Source: JANQJA01 sp047947185
GTDB lineage: Bacteria > Pseudomonadota > Gammaproteobacteria > Pseudomonadales > Azotimanducaceae
Assembly (NCBI GenBank): GCA_047947185.1
Contig: CP170502.1
Location: 4,774,001 to 4,838,000 of the forward strand
Length of the DNA: 64,000 nt
Direction of reading: 5' to 3'
A program made the translations under genes and the position numbers. Each line of letters begins with the position of its first letter. Positions within the stretch are counted from its first letter, which is position 1. Positions 25,526-33,501 of the stretch are shown here, one piece after another. The notes below the pieces were generated by a model. It saw only the letters and a list, made by a program, of their open reading frames with translations. It was not told the origin of the DNA and searched no databases.

Positions 25526-26245
25526 ATGAGCGAAGTAGTCTCACCACAGTCAAAACGGCTGATAGTAGCGCTAGATGTGCCCTCCTTCAGTGAGATGAAT
25601 GCGATCGTTGAAGCTCTCGGCTCGCGAGTAAATCACTATAAGATCGGACATCAGCTCTTCACAGCGGAAGGACCTAGAACGATTGCCCGTCTCAAGGAAC
25701 TTGGCAAGCAGGTTTTCCTCGACCTGAAACTCCATGAAATTCCCAACTCTGTTTCTTCCGCTGTGATCTCAGCTGGAAGGCATGGCGTGGACATGCTTAC
25801 ACTACATGCGTCTGGCGGCAGCGATATGATGACCGCTGCTGTGGAGGCATCTTCTCGCTTTGCAGGTATGAAAATAATCGCTCTGACCGTTGTGACTGGG
25901 CTCTCCGATGCGGACCTGGCAACGATCGGAGTCTCGGACGGGTGCGAAGCACAGGTCGCACGCTTAGGAAAATTGGCTCAGTCCTGTGGGTGCCACGGGC
26001 TAGTGTCCTCGCCGCGCGAGGTTACTATGCTGCGCAAGCTTCTGGGTTCTTCCATATTACTTGTAACCCCGGGCGTTCGCCCCAGCGGAGCTGAGCACAA
26101 TGATCAAGCGCGAGTCGATACACCTTCGGGTGCCCTTCGCGCAGGAGCGAGCTATATTGTGGTCGGGCGACCTGTTGTGGCTGCTGAACAGCCCGAGCAA
26201 GCTGTTGATGAAATAGTTGCAGAGATGGAGGCCAGCGTTGCCTAA
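25526..26245 (+). CDS. pyrF: Orotidine 5'-phosphate decarboxylase as a gene cassette
   Basis: Last step of UMP synthesis: decarboxylates OMP. 239 residues, full length for the bacterial class, with RLIVALDVPS, the catalytic DLKLHEIPNSV (Asp-x-Lys-x2-Asp-type site with the usual bacterial variant) and the C-terminal phosphate site TPGVRPSG ... ASYIVVGRP. Bounded on both sides by full core sites, ATG seven bases after the core TAG and TAA inside R''. A related pyrF (roughly two-thirds identical by eye) lies at 42427. A housekeeping nucleotide gene as cassette cargo is unusual. Confidence 0.93.
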   Translation: MSEVVSPQSKRLIVALDVPSFSEMNAIVEALGSRVNHYKIGHQLFTAEGPRTIARLKELGKQVFLDLKLHEIPNSVSSAVISAGRHGVDMLTLHASGGSDMMTAAVEASSRFAGMKIIALTVVTGLSDADLATIGVSDGCEAQVARLGKLAQSCGCHGLVSSPREVTMLRKLLGSSILLVTPGVRPSGAEHNDQARVDTPSGALRAGASYIVVGRPVVAAEQPEQAVDEIVAEMEASVA

Positions 26246-26356
26246 CATGACGTTTAAGTCGCTCCCTACGGTCGCTCGGACCGCCAAGGTCGTCACACCT
26301 TTTGCGTTCCGCAAAAGCTGCGCCAACCTTGTCGGCCGCTTAACGTGGTGTTATGT
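26240..26356 (+). other. attC 23
   Basis: R'' GCCTAAC 26240-26246, R' GTTATGT 26350-26356, 117 bp. The embedded frame stops at TAG 26376-26378, just past ATG 26366. Confidence 0.95.
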
Positions 26357-26365
26357 GCCTCAACG

Positions 26366-26707
26366 ATGGACGTCCTAGAGCAGATCGGTGGTGCCATGGC
26401 GCTCGGAGCGCTACTTGGCATATTGACCGCGTCAAAGCGGGAAGCGGAGATCGCACAAACTCGTGCGATTGCAGAATGGCTAAAACGACTGTACCGAGGT
26501 GGTTTCATGTCGCTCCCGATTTTCGTTGCATTCCCTATCATGCTTGCCGTTCTGGCGCCTGGCGTTGTCTACATTCTTTGGCTTCGGAGTCCAGAGCACG
26601 TTGAATTCCCCATCCAAGCCTTGATCGTGCCGTATGTCGTTGGCGACGTGTTAGGGTTTTCTCTACGGAAATGGTTGGTACTAGGCTACCTTGAATCAGG
26701 CACATAA
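26366..26707 (+). CDS. Two-TM protein of cassette 24
   Basis: 113 residues. A short amphipathic start (MDVLEQIGGAMALGALLG), a charged linker (KREAEIAQTRAIAEWLKRLYRG), then two hydrophobic helices (PIFVAFPIMLAVLAPGVVYILWL; IQALIVPYVVGDVLGF). No family recognised. ATG 26366 overlaps the end of the attC 23 frame. Stop in R''. Confidence 0.75.
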   Translation: MDVLEQIGGAMALGALLGILTASKREAEIAQTRAIAEWLKRLYRGGFMSLPIFVAFPIMLAVLAPGVVYILWLRSPEHVEFPIQALIVPYVVGDVLGFSLRKWLVLGYLESGT

Positions 26708-26797
26708 CATGGCGTTGAAGTCGTTCGCTGCGCTCACTCGGACCGGCTTTGTCGGCGCTGCGCGCCGAGTCGCCGGCCGCTTAACGCGGTGTTAGGC
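26702..26797 (+). other. attC 24
   Basis: R'' ACATAAC 26702-26708, R' GTTAGGC 26791-26797, 96 bp, the shortest site. The embedded frame stops at TAG 26793-26795. Confidence 0.95.
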
Positions 26798-26814
26798 ACC
26801 TTGAGGTACTACGG

Positions 26815-27300
26815 ATGAACTGGGAGGCTATTGGTGCGGTTGCCGAAGCGTGTGCGGCGCTGGGTGTTCTTATCTCGTTGATCTATCTCGCTCGCCAGAT
26901 TCGTTTCAACTCTGAGGAGGTGCGGAGCAACACTACCCAGGCAGTACTCGATCGATCAGTCGCGAATTACAGTGACGCTTTGATTGCTGGCGCGATCCCT
27001 GTTGTCGACAGAGTCTTTCGAGGGAAGTCCGAATCTGATGAAGACTACGCCATTGCGTTCGGTTTCGTTCTCCGAAACCTCCAGCATGCTGAGCTAGTAT
27101 TCCTCTTATATAAGGAAGGCAGAATAGCAAAAGAGGTTATGGACTCTTACGATCGCAAAATACTCACCTATCTCGAACATCTAAAGATTGTAGGAGGGCA
27201 TGGCGCGGATGAATGGGGTAAGTGGAATTCCGCATTTACACTCTTTACCGACTCGTTCCGGGAGCATTGCGAATCTTTGAGAGCTCAGACAGATGCCTAA
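26815..27300 (+). CDS. Single-TM cassette protein, NWEAIGA family (copy 4 of 5)
   Basis: 161 residues starting MNWEAIGAVAEACAALGV, membrane helix ending SLIYLARQIRFNS, then a helical domain with VFLLYKEGRIAKEVMDSY. The N-terminal NWEAIGA/NWDAIGA is shared with the proteins at 6653 and 29817, so these three form the tightest subgroup. GAGG lies nine bases before ATG. Stop in R''. Role unknown. Confidence 0.8.
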   Translation: MNWEAIGAVAEACAALGVLISLIYLARQIRFNSEEVRSNTTQAVLDRSVANYSDALIAGAIPVVDRVFRGKSESDEDYAIAFGFVLRNLQHAELVFLLYKEGRIAKEVMDSYDRKILTYLEHLKIVGGHGADEWGKWNSAFTLFTDSFREHCESLRAQTDA

Positions 27301-27438
27301 CATAAAGTTTAAGCCGCGATTCCGCCGCAAGCGGCTCCAATGCTCGGACGTGCCTACTCCAGGTTCGTTTGCAAATGGCTGCGCCATTTTGTCGCAAACG
27401 CCCCTTCCGCAGTCACGCCGCTTAACTTGGTGTTAGGC
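27295..27438 (+). other. attC 25
   Basis: R'' GCCTAAC 27295-27301, R' GTTAGGC 27432-27438, 144 bp. The embedded frame stops at TAG 27434-27436, nine bases before ATG 27446. Confidence 0.95.
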
Positions 27439-27445
27439 ATCCGCT

Positions 27446-27868
27446 ATGCTCAGTGCGACCGCCGTCATCTATGCTGCGCCGCTCGGGATACTATTGGTGC
27501 CATCGATTTACATTTTTCGCATACATCACAGGCTGCTGCTCAATGGAACGCTTAGCACCTACTTTGCCTCAGCTTGTAGCATCGCTGCAGCGCTTGGCCT
27601 GCTTGTGGCTACCTTCAGCGGCTTTTCGCAGCTTTCACTCGCCGCTGTTGTCGTGCTTGCAAGCCCACTCTTTCAGCTTGCTTTCTTTCGGTATCTTTTT
27701 GGCGCCTTTGTGTCGAAATTTGCGCGGGAGCCAGTAGACGTTGCCTATAACTTCGCCTCTGGACTTGCAGCCGATCGTGCGTTTGCATTTGCAATCGTAC
27801 TCGGGTCCATTTATGTGTCTTTTGGAGCCTTTGCCTTCTTCATTTGGGGAGTGGGGTCAGATGCCTAA
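27446..27868 (+). CDS. Four-TM protein of cassette 26
   Basis: 140 residues, almost wholly hydrophobic: helices near 7-25, 35-60, 62-85 and 115-137, with FRIHHRLLLNG and KFAREPVDVAYNFA as the main polar loops. Integral membrane protein of unknown function. ATG 27446 and a stop within R''. Confidence 0.75.
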   Translation: MLSATAVIYAAPLGILLVPSIYIFRIHHRLLLNGTLSTYFASACSIAAALGLLVATFSGFSQLSLAAVVVLASPLFQLAFFRYLFGAFVSKFAREPVDVAYNFASGLAADRAFAFAIVLGSIYVSFGAFAFFIWGVGSDA

Positions 27869-27961
27869 CAAAAAGTTGAAGCGGACGTGGCAACCTGTCG
27901 CACAAATCGCGTTCGCAATTTGTCCGCCAGAACGTCCACGCCGCTTAACTTGGTGTTATAT
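27863..27961 (+). other. attC 26
   Basis: R'' GCCTAAC 27863-27869, R' GTTATAT 27955-27961, 99 bp. The embedded frame reads 19 codons into the next cassette and ends at TAA 28014-28016. Confidence 0.95.
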
Positions 27962-28454
27962 GCCGGCGAGGGAGTTGTGGTCCTTTGCGCTTGCCGTGTT
28001 GTCAGCAAGATATTAAAGGTTGCCTCGGGCATCGAACTGCGGCCAAACATTGAGCAACGGCCGCAGCGCAGAGATCGCGGCATGGTTCGCTCCGGCCAGC
28101 GTCGAGATTCGCTCTAAACACAACTGTACGCTCACGTAGATGGGGACATCTCCGCCTCCCTCAGCGGCGAGACCGGGGCCGCTTTAGCTGGTGCCAGGTG
28201 TAAAGTCCGTCCGGGACCTAACCTGGGGCTGCTTGGTACACTCGCCTTCTTGCGGTAATGTAATGGCATCCACCCTGTGAGGGCCTCAAATTGTTTGCAC
28301 TGTGCCTGTTTCGACCGGGTCAGCATCATCATCGTCAGCCGGCATATAACATAGGGTTGAAGTCGTTCGCTGCGCTCACTCGGACGTGGCAACCTGTCGC
28401 ACAAATTGCATTCGCAATTTCTGCGCCAGAACGTCCACGCCGCTTAACCCGGTG
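27956..28454 (+). other. ORF-less cassette family A, copy 4
   Basis: 499 bp, no gene seen, arranged in tandem with copy 5. Has both conserved blocks (GTCCTTTGCGCTTGCCGTG; TTGGTA-N17-TAATGT near 28235-28262). Confidence 0.8.
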
Positions 28455-28460
28455 TTATAT
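28344..28460 (+). other. attC 27
   Basis: R'' ATATAAC 28344-28350, R' GTTATAT 28454-28460, 117 bp. The embedded frame ends at TAA 28513-28515. Confidence 0.95.
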
Positions 28461-28932
28461 GCCGGCGAGGGTGTTGTGGTCCTTTGCGCTTGCCGTGGTA
28501 TCAACAAGATATTAAAGGTTGCCTCGGGCATCGAACTCCGGCCAAACATTGAGCAACGATCGCGGCGCAGAGATCGAGGCATGATCCGCTCTAAACACAA
28601 CTGTACGCTCTCATAGATGGGGGCATCTCCGCCTCCCTCAGCGGCGAGATCGGGGCCGGTTCAGCCGGTGCCAGGTACAAAGTCCGCCTAGAACCTGGCC
28701 CAGGGTCTGCTTGGTACACTCGCCTTCTTGCGGTAATGTAATGGCTTCCACCCTGTGAGGGCCTCAAATTGTTTGCACTGTGCCTGTTTCGATCGGGTCA
28801 GCATCATCATCGTCAGCCGGCATATAACATGGGGTTGAAGTCGTTCGCTGCGCTCACTCGGACGTGGCAACCTGTCGCACAAATTGCGTGCGCAATTTCT
28901 GCGCCAGAACGTCCACGCCGCTTAACCCGGTG
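28455..28932 (+). other. ORF-less cassette family A, copy 5
   Basis: 478 bp, no gene seen. Lacks about 20 bases present in other copies in the middle, but keeps both conserved blocks. Directly follows copy 4. Confidence 0.8.
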
Positions 28933-28938
28933 TTAGGC
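28822..28938 (+). other. attC 28
   Basis: R'' ATATAAC 28822-28828, R' GTTAGGC 28932-28938, 117 bp. The embedded frame stops at TAG 28934-28936, four bases before ATG 28941. Confidence 0.95.
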
Positions 28939-28940
28939 GC

Positions 28941-29315
28941 ATGGACGATCGCACGCAACAAGTTCTGGAAATCCTCCGAATTGGGACCGAGGCGAGCATC
29001 CGCGGACAGGGTGTTTCCATCGCAGACGCGATCACTCGATCGAACTATCGTGAGGTTCGTCCTAGAATATCGTCTAGCGATCTCCTTGAAGCGCTGAATG
29101 AGGATGAAGATCTCATAAGAAGTTGGATCTTGTATTCTGAGGATAAGCGCACTACCGGAGGTTGGTACGTGACGCCAGCGGCAGAGATTGGGCGAGTGGA
29201 TTTGTCGAGATCAAATCGCTCATTTGATTCGCTAGCTGAAGCTGTTGCCGAGTTTGTACTACTCGAACTGGACTTTTGGTCCGAGATTAGAAACAAGGAA
29301 ACGCGCCTAACATGA
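28941..29315 (+). CDS. Hypothetical protein of cassette 29
   Basis: 124-residue soluble protein: MDDRTQQVLEILRIGTEASI at the start, SSDLLEALNEDEDLIRSWILYSEDKRTTGGWYV in the middle and a helical tail. No family recognised. Its start is only eight bases into the cassette with no ribosome site of its own. It runs past the TAA of R'' and stops at TGA 29313 in attC 29. Confidence 0.75.
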   Translation: MDDRTQQVLEILRIGTEASIRGQGVSIADAITRSNYREVRPRISSSDLLEALNEDEDLIRSWILYSEDKRTTGGWYVTPAAEIGRVDLSRSNRSFDSLAEAVAEFVLLELDFWSEIRNKETRLT

Positions 29316-29403
29316 AGTTGAAGCGGACAGCCAAAATCGTCACACCTTTTGCGTTCCGCAAAAGCTGCGCCAATTTCGTCTGCCGCTTAACTTGGTGTTA
29401 TGC
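29305..29403 (+). other. attC 29
   Basis: R'' GCCTAAC 29305-29311, R' GTTATGC 29397-29403, 99 bp. The embedded frame ends at TGA 29417-29419. Confidence 0.95.
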
Positions 29404-29792
29404 GCCGAAAAGGGGGTGAGTAGTTCTTTGCGCCTTCCGTGGTAGCCAAAGATTTTCTGATAGCGATTTGCTAGCTGAGACCGCTCATTTTCTGGTTCCA
29501 ACAGTACTGAGATCGGGACTGCTTCGGACGGTGCCAGAGTCAGGAATTGTTTTAGATACTCCAGATCGTCTACTTGGTACGTTCGCATTCTTGCGGTAAT
29601 GTATCCCCAGCATCAATGCCGCGAGGGCTACAGTTTGTCTGCTCTGTGCAATTTTCGATCAGTGCGCCACCTTCATGCATCGGCGCATAACATGTGGTTT
29701 AAGTCACTCCTTCGTCGCTCGGATGTGCCAAACTGTCATCCCGCTTGCATACGCAACCGGGTTGCCAATTCGCCACGCCGCTTAACCAGGTG
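29398..29792 (+). other. ORF-less cassette family A, divergent copy 8
   Basis: 395 bp, no gene seen. Overall similarity to the other seven is low and the core boxes differ (GTTATGC instead of GTTATAT). Even so, GTTCTTTGCGCCTTCCGTGG and the TTGGTA-N17-TAATGT block (about 29574-29602) are kept. The retained blocks are therefore the likely functional parts. Confidence 0.7.
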
Positions 29793-29798
29793 TTATGT
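29685..29798 (+). other. attC 30
   Basis: R'' GCATAAC 29685-29691, R' GTTATGT 29792-29798, 114 bp. The embedded frame stops at TGA 29818-29820, overlapping GTG 29817. Confidence 0.95.
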
Positions 29799-29816
29799 GC
29801 CTCGGAGGCACCTCGT

Positions 29817-30266
29817 GTGAACTGGGATGCGATTGGAGCGGCCGCCGAGTTACTCGGTGCGATTGTTGTTCTTGTGACTCTGATCTACTTGACGCTTCAA
29901 ATTCGTTTGAGCAATAAGTTGATGATGTGGCAGTACCGTGAAATGAATCGAACAACGATGATTGACATCAACAGAGATAAGATTGTCGATCGAGAGCTAG
30001 CGGAACTTATTTTTCGCGCACACAGTGGTGAAGAACTCGACGAGGTTGATGCTTGGCGGATGATCCTCCAAACAGGGAATGAGGTTATCGCGTACCAGAA
30101 CGTGTTTTTACGCGCAAAGATGATGGGAGAGCAAAGAATGATCGATAGTGCGGTCCGCAATGCAACCAACCACGCACGTTCAAATAGGTACTTTAAAGAA
30201 CTGTTAGAACAAGGTGGATACGACGAAGAGTTTACTTCCCTAGTCCTACAGGAAGGCGGCACATAA
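29817..30266 (+). CDS. Single-TM cassette protein, NWEAIGA family (copy 5 of 5)
   Basis: 149 residues: NWDAIGAAAELLGAIVVLV leading into a membrane helix ending TLIYLTLQIRLSN, then a helical domain (DAWRMILQTGNEVIAYQNVFLRAKMMGEQ). GTG 29817 has GGAGG eight bases upstream and overlaps the attC 30 frame stop. Stop in R''. The C-terminal domain differs clearly from the other four, so the family keeps its anchor and varies its cytoplasmic part. Confidence 0.8.
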   Translation: MNWDAIGAAAELLGAIVVLVTLIYLTLQIRLSNKLMMWQYREMNRTTMIDINRDKIVDRELAELIFRAHSGEELDEVDAWRMILQTGNEVIAYQNVFLRAKMMGEQRMIDSAVRNATNHARSNRYFKELLEQGGYDEEFTSLVLQEGGT

Positions 30267-30359
30267 CATGAAGTTGAAGCTGACCAAGCAACCTGTCAGC
30301 AATTTTGCTGTCGCAAAATTGCCGCCAGAACGTCTTGGCAGCTTAACTTGGTGTTATGT
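30261..30359 (+). other. attC 31
   Basis: R'' ACATAAC 30261-30267, R' GTTATGT 30353-30359, 99 bp. The embedded frame stops at TGA 30391-30393, just past ATG 30381. Confidence 0.95.
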
Positions 30360-30380
30360 GCCTACGGGGGAGGTGTTGCG

Positions 30381-30764
30381 ATGTCTAAGGTGATTCCCGT
30401 TGATGCTTCAGAGTACTCGTTCAACATATATCGCGATCTCTCAATAGAGCCTCATCAGCGAAAGCCCGGGCCGCCTGAAAGAATTGACGGTATCACGGTC
30501 GGCATTCTCACTTTGACAGAGAATGCACCACACAACGGTGAGATGCACCCAGACGGAGATGAGATCTTGCATGTAATCTCCGGTAAAGTCAGAGTTTCCT
30601 GCGATTCTTCGCCAGGCGAAGACTTAATACTAGGGCCGGGTGACACATGCATCGTTCCGAAGGGAGAGTGGCATAAGGTTTCGCTAGTTGAAGAAACGAA
30701 GCTTATCCACATTACTCCAGGACCGAATGGTGATCATCGACCGCTTGAAACAGACGGCACATAA
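30381..30764 (+). CDS. Cupin-domain protein (cassette 32; duplicate of 22610)
   Basis: 127 residues, same cupin motifs as the protein at 22610 and differing from it at only a few residues (for example Ala to Glu near residue 11 and Asp to Gly near residue 87). The 5' leader with GGGGGAGG and the following attC are also shared, so the whole cassette was copied. Both copies are intact, which argues against simple decay after duplication. Confidence 0.88.
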   Translation: MSKVIPVDASEYSFNIYRDLSIEPHQRKPGPPERIDGITVGILTLTENAPHNGEMHPDGDEILHVISGKVRVSCDSSPGEDLILGPGDTCIVPKGEWHKVSLVEETKLIHITPGPNGDHRPLETDGT

Positions 30765-30890
30765 CATGCAGTTGAAGCCGGTCGCTATCGCTCCCTCGGA
30801 CGTGCCACTCCAGGCTGCGTTTGCAAATGGCTTCGCCATTCTGTCGCAAACGCAGCCTTCCGTGTCCCGCCGCTTAACTGGGTGTTAGAC
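30759..30890 (+). other. attC 32
   Basis: R'' ACATAAC 30759-30765, R' GTTAGAC 30884-30890, 132 bp. The embedded frame stops at TAG 30886-30888, seven bases before GTG 30896. Confidence 0.95.
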
Positions 30891-30895
30891 GTCCT

Positions 30896-31321
30896 GTGAA
30901 CGAGCTCGCCTTCCAGAGACTGTGGACCGACGATGACGGAATGGTGCAGTTACGCCTAACCGCATCGGATTCTAGACGCTTAACCAGCCAGGACTTCTAC
31001 ACTTATCCAAAAAAACTAGAGTCGTTCGGAAATCAACTTGCTAGCTACTTTCCAAAGTCAGGTGAGGGCGAAGTAGTATTTGAGTACGGAACTGATCATC
31101 CTGATATGTATAGTCTCGTTAAGTTGAGAGTGTTCTATGTCAACCTGCATACGGTGGGTATCGAAGTAGAAACTGACAACAAACAAGATCCGCCGGAATC
31201 CGCTAGTGCGCATTTTTTTCTAAAGGCAAACTGCGAGCTAGTGAATCGAATGGGAAGAGCGCTAGAGAGGTGGTGCGAAGGCATGCAAGAGGATTTCAGG
31301 TTTGAGTGGTCCGACGTCTAA
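30896..31321 (+). CDS. Hypothetical protein of cassette 33
   Basis: 141 residues, soluble: NELAFQRLWTDDDGMVQLRL at the start, then FYTYPKKLESFGNQLASYFP and alternating beta-like segments (VKLRVFYVNLHTVGIEVE), ending in a helix with GRALERWCEGMQEDF. I recognise no named family. GTG 30896 is the only start near the core. Stop in R''. Confidence 0.75.
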   Translation: MNELAFQRLWTDDDGMVQLRLTASDSRRLTSQDFYTYPKKLESFGNQLASYFPKSGEGEVVFEYGTDHPDMYSLVKLRVFYVNLHTVGIEVETDNKQDPPESASAHFFLKANCELVNRMGRALERWCEGMQEDFRFEWSDV

Positions 31322-31447
31322 CATGAAGTTGAAGCCGGTCGCTATCGCTCCCTCGGACGTGCCACTCCGCACATCGTTTGCGAATGGCTTCGCCATTCTG
31401 TCGCAAACGACGCGCTCCGCGACACGCCGCTTAACTTGGTGTTATAT
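31316..31447 (+). other. attC 33
   Basis: R'' GTCTAAC 31316-31322, R' GTTATAT 31441-31447, 132 bp. The embedded frame ends at TAA 31500-31502. Confidence 0.95.
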
Positions 31448-31941
31448 GCCGGCGAGAGAGTTGTGGTCCTTTGCGCTTGCCGTGGTATCAGCAAGATATT
31501 AAAGGTTGCCTCGGGCATCGAACTGCGGCCAAACATTGAGCAACGGCCGCAGCGCAGAGATTGAGGCATGGTTCGCGCGGGCCAACGTCGAGATTCGCTC
31601 TAAATATAACTGTACGCTCCCATAGGTGGCGTCATCTCTGCATCCCTCAGCGGCGAGATCGGGCCCGGTTTAGCCGGTGCAAGGTACCAAGTCCGCCTAA
31701 GACCTGGCCAAGGGTCTGCTTGGTACACTCGCCTTCTTGCGGTAATGTATTGGCATCCACCCTGTGAGGGCCTCAAATTGTTTGCACTGTGCCTGTTTCG
31801 ATCGGGTCAGCATCATCATCGTCAGCCGGCATATAACATGGGGTTGAAGTCGTTCGCTGCGCTCACTCGGACGTGGCAACCTGTCGCACAAATTGCGTTC
31901 GCAATTTCTGCGCCAGAACGTCCACGCCGCTTAACCCGGTG
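31442..31941 (+). other. ORF-less cassette family A, copy 6
   Basis: 500 bp, no gene seen; in tandem with copy 7. In this copy GTACCAAG and CTTGGTAC form an inverted repeat around 31686-31727, but the left arm is not conserved in copies 2, 4, 5 and 7. The right arm with its promoter-like spacing is the conserved part. Confidence 0.8.
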
Positions 31942-31947
31942 TTATAT
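31831..31947 (+). other. attC 34
   Basis: R'' ATATAAC 31831-31837, R' GTTATAT 31941-31947, 117 bp. The embedded frame ends at TAA 32000-32002. Confidence 0.95.
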
Positions 31948-32440
31948 GCCGGCAAGGGAGTTGTGGTCCTTTGCGCTTGCCGTGGTATCAGCAAGATATT
32001 AAAGGTTGCCTCGGGCATCGAAATGCGGCCAAACGTTGAGCAACGCCGCACCGCAGAGATCGAGGCATGATCCGCTACTGCCAGCGTCGAGATTCGCTCT
32101 AAACACAACTGTACGCTCCCATAGATGGGCTCATCGCCGCCTCCCTCAGTGGCGAGACCGGGACCGGTTCAGTCGGTGCCAGGTGCAAAGTCCGCCTGGG
32201 ACCTGACCAAGGATCTGCTTGGTACACTCGCCTTCTTGCGGTAATGTAATGGCTTCCACCCTGTGAGGGCCTCAAATTGTTTGCACCGTGCCTGTTTCGA
32301 TCGGGTCAGCATCATCATCGTCAGCCGGCATATAACATGGGGTTGAAGTCGTTCGCTGCGCTCACTCGGACGTGGCAACCTGTCGCACAAATTGCTTGCG
32401 CAATTTCTGCGCCAGAACGTCCACGCCGCTTAACCCGGTG
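31942..32440 (+). other. ORF-less cassette family A, copy 7
   Basis: 499 bp, no gene seen. Directly follows copy 6 and keeps both conserved blocks (TTGGTA near 32219, TAATGT near 32242). Precedes the gene at 32465. Confidence 0.8.
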
Positions 32441-32446
32441 TTATGT
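32330..32446 (+). other. attC 35
   Basis: R'' ATATAAC 32330-32336, R' GTTATGT 32440-32446, 117 bp. The embedded frame stops at TGA 32466-32468, overlapping ATG 32465. Confidence 0.95.
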
Positions 32447-32464
32447 GCCTCGAGGTATTGCGCT

Positions 32465-32836
32465 ATGACCAAGATGGACATGGTGTGGGTAGCTGTGGCA
32501 AGTATGCTCCACCCGCATACGGCAAACACTGCGACCGTCTCCAAATCTCAAATTGACCACGAAGTCCATGCGCTATTCGGGACCAGCATCACACCCGTCA
32601 TGATTCAGAGGCACCTGGTCAACTCCGAAGATCGAATGGCTGACAAAGACCAGCCACACCGTGGCGGCAGTCGCAACCGGTATTTGGTTCGCTCAGGCGA
32701 GAACTATAGGCTTTACAAGCGAGGTGACGCGCATACAGATGCGTGGGAGAAGACCGGGCCCACTCACCCGGCGCGAGAGAAAATCGACCAGCGATATCTC
32801 CATCTGGTCGACTGGTACGAACAAAGCTACTTCTAG
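32465..32836 (+). CDS. Hypothetical protein of cassette 36 (possible winged-helix)
   Basis: 123 residues. An N-terminal helical part with VSKSQIDHEVHALFGTSI and VMIQRHLVN resembles a small winged helix. The second half holds NRYLVRSGENYRLYKRGDAH followed by WEKTGPTHP and ends LVDWYEQSYF. My impression is that similar segments occur in proteins of restriction or regulatory type, but no assignment is made. ATG overlaps the attC 35 frame stop. The gene ends 9 bases before R''. Confidence 0.72.
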   Translation: MTKMDMVWVAVASMLHPHTANTATVSKSQIDHEVHALFGTSITPVMIQRHLVNSEDRMADKDQPHRGGSRNRYLVRSGENYRLYKRGDAHTDAWEKTGPTHPAREKIDQRYLHLVDWYEQSYF

Positions 32837-32844
32837 GAGGCGGC

Positions 32845-32967
32845 ACATAACATGAAGTTTAAGTCGCTGCGCTCGGACGTGCCACTCCAGGCTTCGTTTG
32901 CGAATGGCTTCGCCATTTTGTCGCAAACGCAGCCTTCCGTGTCACGCCGCTTAACTTGGTGTTATGT
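32845..32967 (+). other. attC 36
   Basis: R'' ACATAAC 32845-32851, R' GTTATGT 32961-32967, 123 bp. The embedded frame stops at TGA 32996-32998, overlapping ATG 32995. Confidence 0.95.
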
Positions 32968-32994
32968 GCCTGCCGCCTCAGATCGAGCCAATCT

Positions 32995-33501
32995 ATGAAT
33001 CCTGACACGCTACTTACATTAGCGGAGGTGTCCGCAGCTTTTATAGGATTTTCAGCGATCACCACAGCGCTCGCAAATAGAGGCGCGATGCACAATGAGG
33101 ACCGTGCCAAGTTCATATTCATTATTTCCATTGGTGGACTCACAGTTATTGACTGCTTTATTCCGTTTTGGGTTCTGGAGTCTACTGGTGAGACAGCCAC
33201 GTTATGGCAGTTAAGTACGATTTTCGAGCTTCTGATAGGTATACCTCTGATTTTGTGGATGGGCGTGCTCATTAGCCAGATCAAACTGAATCTCGATTCG
33301 AGGACCAAGACCACAAGGTACGCATTTGCTACGGTCACTCTGTCTGCATATGGATTGATTTGTTCGAGTCAAATCTGGTCGTGGCCATTGGAGTCAAGCC
33401 AACGAGTTTATGAGATGGGACTAATTCTCAATCTGTTGATTGTAGCTTTGATGTTCGCATTGCTCGTACTCGACGATCCTGCGCGGGGGGGCGGCGCATA
33501 A
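32995..33501 (+). CDS. Multi-TM protein, MNPxxLxTxAE family (copy 1 of 2)
   Basis: 168 residues, about five membrane helices. Starts MNPDTLLTLAEVSAAFIGFSA; the relative at 38048 starts with the same plan (NPEPLYTFAEITAGLVGLAA). Both carry CFIPFW/CFIPIW in the third helix region and a late SWPL/GWPL motif followed by YEMG/YEIG. Both are 168 residues long. Unknown function. ATG 32995 overlaps the attC 36 frame stop; the gene ends in R''. Confidence 0.8.
   Translation: MNPDTLLTLAEVSAAFIGFSAITTALANRGAMHNEDRAKFIFIISIGGLTVIDCFIPFWVLESTGETATLWQLSTIFELLIGIPLILWMGVLISQIKLNLDSRTKTTRYAFATVTLSAYGLICSSQIWSWPLESSQRVYEMGLILNLLIVALMFALLVLDDPARGGGA

Noticed and set aside
31686..31727. RNA hairpin from GTACCAAG/CTTGGTAC in the ORF-less cassettes
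   Set aside because: The left arm is not conserved in copies 2, 4, 5 and 7, so the right arm is better explained as a promoter-like element.
8669..32390. Recurring minus-strand ORFs beginning MCDRLPRPSERSERLQ and similar in many places
   Set aside because: They are antisense readings of the attC palindromes and the ORF-less cassette repeats, with no start signals or independent conservation.
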